A DNA stretch of 10,566 nt from Acidobacteriota bacterium (GTDB lineage: Bacteria; Acidobacteriota; UBA890; WLXD01): the NCBI GenBank assembly GCA_022571615.1, contig JACZXM010000052.1, positions 1 to 10,566 of the forward strand. The letters are read 5' to 3'. Position 1 is the stretch's first letter; each line of letters starts with the position of its first letter. The notes below the pieces were generated by a model. That model did not search any database. It was not told the origin of the DNA and saw nothing but the letters and a program-made list of their open reading frames with translations. A program made the translations under genes and the position numbers. Shown here piece after piece: positions 6,038-10,566 of this stretch.

Positions 6038-8142
6038 TGCTGCTCGTCCTCCGGTTTGCCGGGGCGGAACTCCTTGGCCTTCCAGCCCGGGAAGGTGCCT
6101 GGAATCAGGATGATGCGCCCGCGCAGCTCCTCGCCTGGCTGTGTGTGAGCATTGCCGATCACCAGACGAATCTCGTACAGCTCCTCGTGCATGGGCTCCA
6201 CGTTCTCACACTCCCCCAACGGTGCCAGGCACAGCCGCAAGCTGCCACCGGTGATCTCATCGCCTAGGATCAGGTCGGGCGAGTCGTCGGCGCGTTGTGC
6301 CCAGCTTTGGCTCCAGTCTTCGACCTGCTTGCCGGTGTCCGACAGCAGCACCGCCGTGATGCGCGTTTCCTCGGCCGTTCCCAGCCCCTCCTCCAGTTCC
6401 TGGTCAAAACCCACGTCGATGAAGTCGATGTCGCCCACTACCGACACCTCGAGGATCGCATGCTGCGCGGCCAGCGGACCCACCTGTACTGCGATAACCA
6501 CCCCGGCCACCGCATCGATCTGCTGGCGTGGTGCGATCGTCTCCTGCCCCACCGCGACCGGGGCGCCGGCGCAATCCGCGCCCGCGGCGTAAGGGAACTC
6601 GGCTAGGTCCGTAAACCGGTGCGTGCCGTGCTCAAACAGCGGCTCGTAGCCGGCCGTCGCATCGACGAAGTCGAGCCAGCCCTTGCCGCTGATCTTCTGC
6701 GGCAACGCATCGAGCAACCTCGACCCGGCGGCAAAATCACTCAGCACCACCTGAACCGTGGGGTCGCCGCCGCCGAACTGCTGCATGTAAAGGAAGTACA
6801 GGGCCGCCGTCTGGCGCCGCTGCACCAGCGGCACGAGCGGGCCGACCGGGCCCCCGCACGCTTTGACATCGGCTTTGGGGTGGGCGTAGCAATCGTACAT
6901 TGCCCATTCGCTGTTGTTCGACGGCAGAAACCGCTCCTCGCTCCAGGCGGCGCCACCCTCCACGACCCATACCCCCGCCTCGTCGAACGCCAATTTGTCG
7001 GCCGTTCCGAGGCTCGAGGCGTGGGCGCAATGGAACAACTCGTGCACGGTTGCGCCGACGAGCCAGCAAGCATTGTCAAGGGCCTTGACCTCGATCGCCG
7101 GATAATTGTTCATCTTCGCCCAGCTGCCACGATCCGAGCACTTCGTGAACACGCCCCAGGCCCCGGCCTCGAGCTCGTTCTTGACCTCGATCACCAGGTC
7201 CGCTTTGCGGAGCTTGCTGCGTGGGGCCTCCATCGTCAGGGGGGCCTGCCCATTGCGAGCCACCTGCAGCTCCAGCGTGTCTCCGGCGTCCAAAGAGACG
7301 TGGGCGATCGACCCCTGGGTCGCCTCGCCGATCGTCTCGGTCAGCATGACCCAGTCGTAGAACCCAATCGGGCCGGTCAACCCGGCAACCTCCCCCGGTG
7401 CCAAGCCAAAGAAATCGCGCACCGCAGGCCAGTTCTGCGAAGCTGCCTGCAGCACAGTGATCGCCGTTTGCTCCGAGACTCCCTCGCGACGCAGCACGAC
7501 AATACGACCATCGGCGCTGGCGTGCACGTCGGGGAAGCCCCCCGCAGCGATGCTCGTGTTGCCCCCCGCCGGGTTTGCGGGTGCGCCCGATGCGCCAGCC
7601 AAAGAAGCAGGCTCGATTGACTCGGCGAAGGCAGAGCGCGGCGAGAACAGCCCCGCGAAGCCACCGCGATCGCGACTCTCGAGAGCCGCCACCGCGCCGC
7701 CCGCGTAGACCTCGTCGAGCAGGTCTCGGTACCGCTGCTGTACCGCCGCGGGTGCACGTTCCATACGGAGCGCAACCTGCGCCGGGAACGCGTCGGGCAC
7801 GGCGAACACCGCCTGCGGCTCGCCAAGCGCTGCCGCCGCCTGCTCGGAGTTGCCGTACATCGCTCGCAGCAGCAGCAGGTCGGCCTGCTCGCGCGCCAGC
7901 TCGCCGCGCCGCGCCCGCTCGTTGATCTGCCAGAAACCGTCGATCGGCTGCCGCGGCAACGAAATCTCGCGCAACTCCGGGGCCGGCCGGCGCGCCGCCA
8001 GCTCCGCTAGCGGCAAATCGCGCGCCGGCACGAAGTCATCGCCACTCCGTGCATCACCGCTGCCCCCACAAGCCGTGGCAAGCACGGCCAGGGCAACAGT
8101 GCCGAGTCTTCTGCGGCGTCGGGGCGGGGCGGTTACTCTCAC
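6034..8142 (-). CDS. Predicted lipoprotein with HExxH...E zinc metallopeptidase signature
   Basis: This is a 702-aa exported protein. A basic N-terminus (PRRRRRL) and a short hydrophobic stretch lead to VLATAC with C25, a plausible lipobox, so it is probably lipid-anchored in the envelope. Residues 26-210 are Ala/Arg/Pro-rich and look partly helical. A TVHELFH motif gives H367, E368 and H371; E395 in WVVEGGAAW lies 24 residues later, the gluzincin arrangement of two His plus a downstream Glu. Several cysteines (C335, C359, C372, C418, C429, C524, C638, C645) suggest disulfides. Residues 525-690 look like a beta-rich C-terminal domain. I do not recognise an exact family, and peptidase activity is inferred from the motif. 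The GTG at 8142 has only a poor ribosome site; ACTAAT on the minus strand (8152-8157) could be a -10 for a nearly leaderless transcript. The end overlaps the 227-aa gene by ATGA. Confidence 0.85.
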   Translation of the reverse strand: MRVTAPPRRRRRLGTVALAVLATACGGSGDARSGDDFVPARDLPLAELAARRPAPELREISLPRQPIDGFWQINERARRGELAREQADLLLLRAMYGNSEQAAAALGEPQAVFAVPDAFPAQVALRMERAPAAVQQRYRDLLDEVYAGGAVAALESRDRGGFAGLFSPRSAFAESIEPASLAGASGAPANPAGGNTSIAAGGFPDVHASADGRIVVLRREGVSEQTAITVLQAASQNWPAVRDFFGLAPGEVAGLTGPIGFYDWVMLTETIGEATQGSIAHVSLDAGDTLELQVARNGQAPLTMEAPRSKLRKADLVIEVKNELEAGAWGVFTKCSDRGSWAKMNNYPAIEVKALDNACWLVGATVHELFHCAHASSLGTADKLAFDEAGVWVVEGGAAWSEERFLPSNNSEWAMYDCYAHPKADVKACGGPVGPLVPLVQRRQTAALYFLYMQQFGGGDPTVQVVLSDFAAGSRLLDALPQKISGKGWLDFVDATAGYEPLFEHGTHRFTDLAEFPYAAGADCAGAPVAVGQETIAPRQQIDAVAGVVIAVQVGPLAAQHAILEVSVVGDIDFIDVGFDQELEEGLGTAEETRITAVLLSDTGKQVEDWSQSWAQRADDSPDLILGDEITGGSLRLCLAPLGECENVEPMHEELYEIRLVIGNAHTQPGEELRGRIILIPGTFPGWKAKEFRPGKPEDEQQ

Positions 8143-8203
8143 GCCCCCGACATTAGTACGCCCGCACCGGACAGGGAAGTTACCGCGCTCGTGAACGGCC
8201 GCA

Positions 8204-8473
8204 CTACCGATCGAAGGGATTGAGGATCTCGAGCACGGCCAAGCTCAAAACAGCAACGGTTTCGCCCGACGGCGTGCACACGGGAGCTGGGCGACGCTCC
8301 TCGTCCGGCAGCAGCGCCAGGAAGTCGTCGAGGCGAGCGAAGTGCACGCGCCGCGAGCCACTCGGGCAGGGATCTCTCCGACGCGTACACGGCCGCTCGC
8401 TGTCCGTCACGTGGTGGGCGCATTCCGAAAGGTCTCCGATCAACGAGTCTCGGGTCTCACCATCTTCCGCCAC
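8204..8473 (-). CDS. Possible 89-aa hypothetical protein (doubtful)
   Basis: An open frame with a GTG start at 8473 ends at a TAG 61 bases before the peptidase start, on the same strand. The second half has the G/C-rich third positions of the neighbouring genes and a protein-like sequence (ARLDDFLALLPDEERRPA), with a hydrophobic stretch VAVLSLAVLEIL near the end. The first half is richer in Arg and Cys and less convincing, and the start has only a weak distant AGGG. No family is recognised. If it is not a gene, 8143-8639 is a 497-base divergent intergenic region holding the two start regions and the hairpin at 8541-8559, with nothing else that I can see. Confidence 0.35.
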   Translation of the reverse strand: MAEDGETRDSLIGDLSECAHHVTDSERPCTRRRDPCPSGSRRVHFARLDDFLALLPDEERRPAPVCTPSGETVAVLSLAVLEILNPFDR

Positions 8474-8540
8474 CCGCTGATGCCCTATCCCGCCGTCGCC
8501 AGCCGTTAGCTGAGTCGCCCGACCGCCCCGGCGACGGAAC

Positions 8541-8559
8541 CGGCCTGGGGCTCAGGCCG
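8541..8559. repeat. GC-rich perfect stem-loop in the divergent intergenic region
   Basis: CGGCCTG (8541-8547) and CAGGCCG (8553-8559) are exact reverse complements separated by GGGCT, giving a 7-bp GC-rich hairpin. It sits about 80 bases before the preferred kinase start and 14 before the alternative TTG. No T-run follows on either strand, so it is not a standard terminator. It may be a cis-element or protein site in the leader of the kinase gene, or chance in GC-rich DNA. Confidence 0.35.
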
Positions 8560-8639
8560 TACACAAGGTAGTCTTGGCAGCTGACGTCCCCTCGCCGCCC
8601 CGCCGGGCGCCCTCCTCCCGAACCCGAAGGCCACCAGAC

Positions 8640-10337
8640 GTGATCGGCAGCAAGCTCGGACACTACGAGATCCTCCGCCAGATCGGCAAGGGCGGCATGG
8701 GAGAGGTCTACGCTGCGCACGACGGCAAGCTCAACCGTGAGGTCGCGCTCAAGGTGCTGCCGAGCGAGCTTGCCGACGATCCGGATCGGCTCGAGCGGTT
8801 CGAGCGCGAAGCCAAGACCGTTGCCGCGCTCAACCACCCCAACATCGTCACGATCTACTCGGTCGAGGAAGCCGGTGGCGTTCGCTTCATGACCATGGAG
8901 CTCGTGCGCGGCAAGACGCTCGATGAGCTGATCCCGAAAGATGGAATGTCGGTGACGCGGTTCCTCGAACTTGCGGTGCAGTTGGCAGATGCCATCTCGA
9001 CCGCTCACCGCAAAGGCATCCAACATCGCGACCTGAAGCCGGCCAACGTCATGGTCGACGACGACGGGCGGGTGAAGGTGCTCGACTTCGGACTGGCGAA
9101 GGTGCGGCGTCCGGACGCCGGCCCGGACGGCATGACCCAGATGATGACCGGGCAACTCACCGGCGAGGGCAAGATCCTGGGAACGGTCGCGTACATGTCG
9201 CCGGAGCAGGCCGAGGGGCGCAGCCAGGACCACCGCTCGGACATCTTCTCGTTCGGCATCCTGATGTACGAGATGATCACCGGCCGCCGGCCGTTCGAGG
9301 GCGACACCAACCTGTCGATCTTGTCGTCGATCCTCAAGGACGAGCCGGACTCGGTCAGCGACGTGCGCGCCGCTATCCCGATCCCGATCGCGCGACTGAT
9401 CCAGCGCACGCTGGCCAAGAAGCCCGAGCTACGCTTCCAGTCGGCAGGCGACCTGAAGCAGGACCTGGCGACGATCAAGAAGGATCTCGAGACCGGTGAG
9501 GCGATCCAGTCGGGAATGTACAGCGACATCCACTCGATCGCCGCACCTAGCAGCCCGTGGTTCCGGCGCCCGGTTCCGATTGCCCTGGGCGCTGTTGCCC
9601 TCGTCGCCGTGCTCGTCGCTATCCTTCCATGGCTCTCCGGTCGGCGGCCACCGCGAGGTGCCCCCCCGGTGCTCCCGGCGTCGGCGGAAGCGCGGCCCTC
9701 GGTGGCGGTTTTCTACTTCGACAATATCTCCGGCGACGAGGAGCTCGAGTGGCTGCGCACGGGCCTGACCGACATGCTGGTCACCGACCTGTCACAGGCT
9801 CCGCACCTGCGCGTCTTGGCGACGGACCGGCTCTATTCGATGCTCTCGGACATGGGCCGGCTGGACGATCGCACGACTTCTTCTGACGTTGTGCGTGAGG
9901 TAGGGCGCGAGGCCGGGATGCGCACAGCAGTTGTCGGCAGCTTTGCGCGTGCCGGGGATCAGCTCCGTATCAACGCCCGCGTGCAGGACGCGCGCACCGC
10001 GGAGGTGCTCCAGTCGAGATCGGTGTCCGGCACCGTCGACGAGATCTTCGCACTCGTGGACGAGCTCTCGGAGTGGGTGAAGTCTACCTTCGATGTCAGC
10101 GCCGAAGACGTCGAGATGACGGCCGAGATGGTCGCCGCAGGCATGGGCGATCGCAACCTCGAGGAGGTTACGACCAAGAGTGTGGAGGCGTTCCGCCTGT
10201 TCGCGCAAGCCGACCGGTTGATCAAGGGCTCCCACGCCGACGCGGCGATCCCGTTGCTGGAGCGCTCGCTGGAGCTCGATGCCGACCAGCCTTCGGTGCG
10301 GGAGCGCCTGTCGTCGTTTGGCGCGGAGCCGAACTGA
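8640..10337 (+). CDS. Transmembrane Ser/Thr protein kinase with TolB-N/FlgO-like periplasmic domain
   Basis: This 565-aa PknB-type kinase should phosphorylate Ser/Thr of cytoplasmic targets. Its kinase domain (8-272) is complete: glycine loop GKGGMGEV (16-23), K38 in VALK, alpha-C E57, HRD 129-131, N136, DFG 149-151 and SPE 187-189. One membrane helix lies at 311-334. Residues 353-485 (SVAVFYFDNISGDEELEWL...GSFARAGDQLRI) resemble the TolB N-terminal/FlgO-like domain often found behind bacterial kinases and cyclases, here predicted to be periplasmic. Residues 514-556 look like a single TPR; related proteins usually carry several, so the tail may be shortened. The GTG at 8640 is chosen because VIGSKLGHYEIL is the normal kinase opening and GAAGG lies nine bases upstream. 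A TTG at 8574 with AAGG would add 22 proline/arginine-rich residues. It is divergent from the peptidase genes. Confidence 0.92.
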   Translation: MIGSKLGHYEILRQIGKGGMGEVYAAHDGKLNREVALKVLPSELADDPDRLERFEREAKTVAALNHPNIVTIYSVEEAGGVRFMTMELVRGKTLDELIPKDGMSVTRFLELAVQLADAISTAHRKGIQHRDLKPANVMVDDDGRVKVLDFGLAKVRRPDAGPDGMTQMMTGQLTGEGKILGTVAYMSPEQAEGRSQDHRSDIFSFGILMYEMITGRRPFEGDTNLSILSSILKDEPDSVSDVRAAIPIPIARLIQRTLAKKPELRFQSAGDLKQDLATIKKDLETGEAIQSGMYSDIHSIAAPSSPWFRRPVPIALGAVALVAVLVAILPWLSGRRPPRGAPPVLPASAEARPSVAVFYFDNISGDEELEWLRTGLTDMLVTDLSQAPHLRVLATDRLYSMLSDMGRLDDRTTSSDVVREVGREAGMRTAVVGSFARAGDQLRINARVQDARTAEVLQSRSVSGTVDEIFALVDELSEWVKSTFDVSAEDVEMTAEMVAAGMGDRNLEEVTTKSVEAFRLFAQADRLIKGSHADAAIPLLERSLELDADQPSVRERLSSFGAEPN

Positions 10338-10566
10338 GCGGACTCCCGACGAACACGTCGACGCCATGAAGCGATCTGCAAATTCTCGATGGACAAAGGC
10401 CGTAACATGTTCCAATCGAGTCGCTTTCGGGGTCTAACGGCCACCTTTTCGGCGCATAACCCCGCGTAACCCCCTTTTCTTGGGCCCAAAAACACCCCGT
10501 TTAGGCCGGAAAAGGAGCGGTCTTCCCTCTTCCTACGGCCGACGCGTTCTTCGCCTCACGTGTGTC
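10338..10566. other. Terminal non-coding stretch without a convincing gene
   Basis: After the kinase stop, no frame on either strand keeps a convincing coding pattern. The short frames beginning at the ATGs 10365 and 10389 encode only 23 and 26 aa and lack ribosome sites. The composition is visibly richer in A/T runs than the genes before it. A small hairpin, CGACG-AACA-CGTCG (10347-10360), follows the stop without a T-run. The palindrome TTGGGCCCAA lies near 10480-10489. Confidence 0.5.
10444..10515. repeat. Imperfect inverted repeat in the terminal stretch
   Basis: CCTTTTCGGC (10444-10453) pairs with GCC-G-GAAAAGG (10505-10515), allowing one bulged G at 10508. This gives ten base pairs around a 51-base loop. 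The loop includes the TTGGGCCCAA palindrome. Function is unknown, and the long loop makes a terminator unlikely. Confidence 0.3.

Noticed and set aside
10433..10508. Integron attC-like site (GTCTAAC ... GTTTAGG)
   Set aside because: The left core fits the RYYYAAC pattern but the right side does not fit GTTRRRY, and the inner L-box pairing expected of attC is absent.
1..10566. CRISPR array, tRNA/rRNA genes, insertion sequences
   Set aside because: No regularly spaced repeats, no cloverleaf or rRNA-like stretches and no transposase motifs were seen on either strand.

Overview
This is high-GC bacterial DNA with strong G/C bias at third codon positions. At the left end, a PadR-type regulator is coupled to a double-FtsX permease, with the tail of a second such permease just upstream. 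That arrangement is typical of the 'acidobacterial duplicated orphan permease' (ADOP) families. Together with the two Hanks-type kinase-fold proteins, it points to Acidobacteriota or a similar soil lineage. This assignment is an inference: the window contains no rRNA, tRNA or housekeeping marker.

Left block, + strand, 1-3231. The last 15 codons of one ADOP-like permease are followed by a regulatory region holding a candidate promoter inside a long inverted repeat. Next come a PadR-family winged-helix repressor and a full 915-aa ADOP permease, whose start overlaps the padR stop (ATGA). No ABC ATPase gene is present.

Middle block, - strand, 8473 down to 3278. In transcription order it holds: a doubtful 89-aa ORF; a 702-aa predicted lipoprotein with an HExxH...E zinc-peptidase signature; a 227-aa predicted secreted protein that overlaps it by ATGA; a gap with a candidate promoter; a 104-aa multi-spanning membrane protein with a strong Shine-Dalgarno; a 34-codon coding-like stretch in frame behind that protein's TGA stop; and a 500-aa protein kinase-fold gene ending in a PEGA-like domain. 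The kinase fold has lost the ATP-binding Lys, the catalytic Asp and the metal-binding Asn, so it is predicted to be a pseudokinase.

Right block, + strand, 8640-10337. A transmembrane Ser/Thr kinase with a complete set of catalytic residues has a periplasmic TolB-N/FlgO-like domain and a short TPR-like tail. The last ~230 bases hold no convincing gene.

The least-explained parts are the pseudokinase and small membrane protein pair with its in-frame TGA and coding-like extension, and the translationally coupled lipoprotein peptidase and secreted-protein pair. A working picture is a signalling and envelope locus in which secreted or lipid-anchored proteins sit between a live kinase and a dead one. 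No functional link between the blocks is demonstrated by the sequence.
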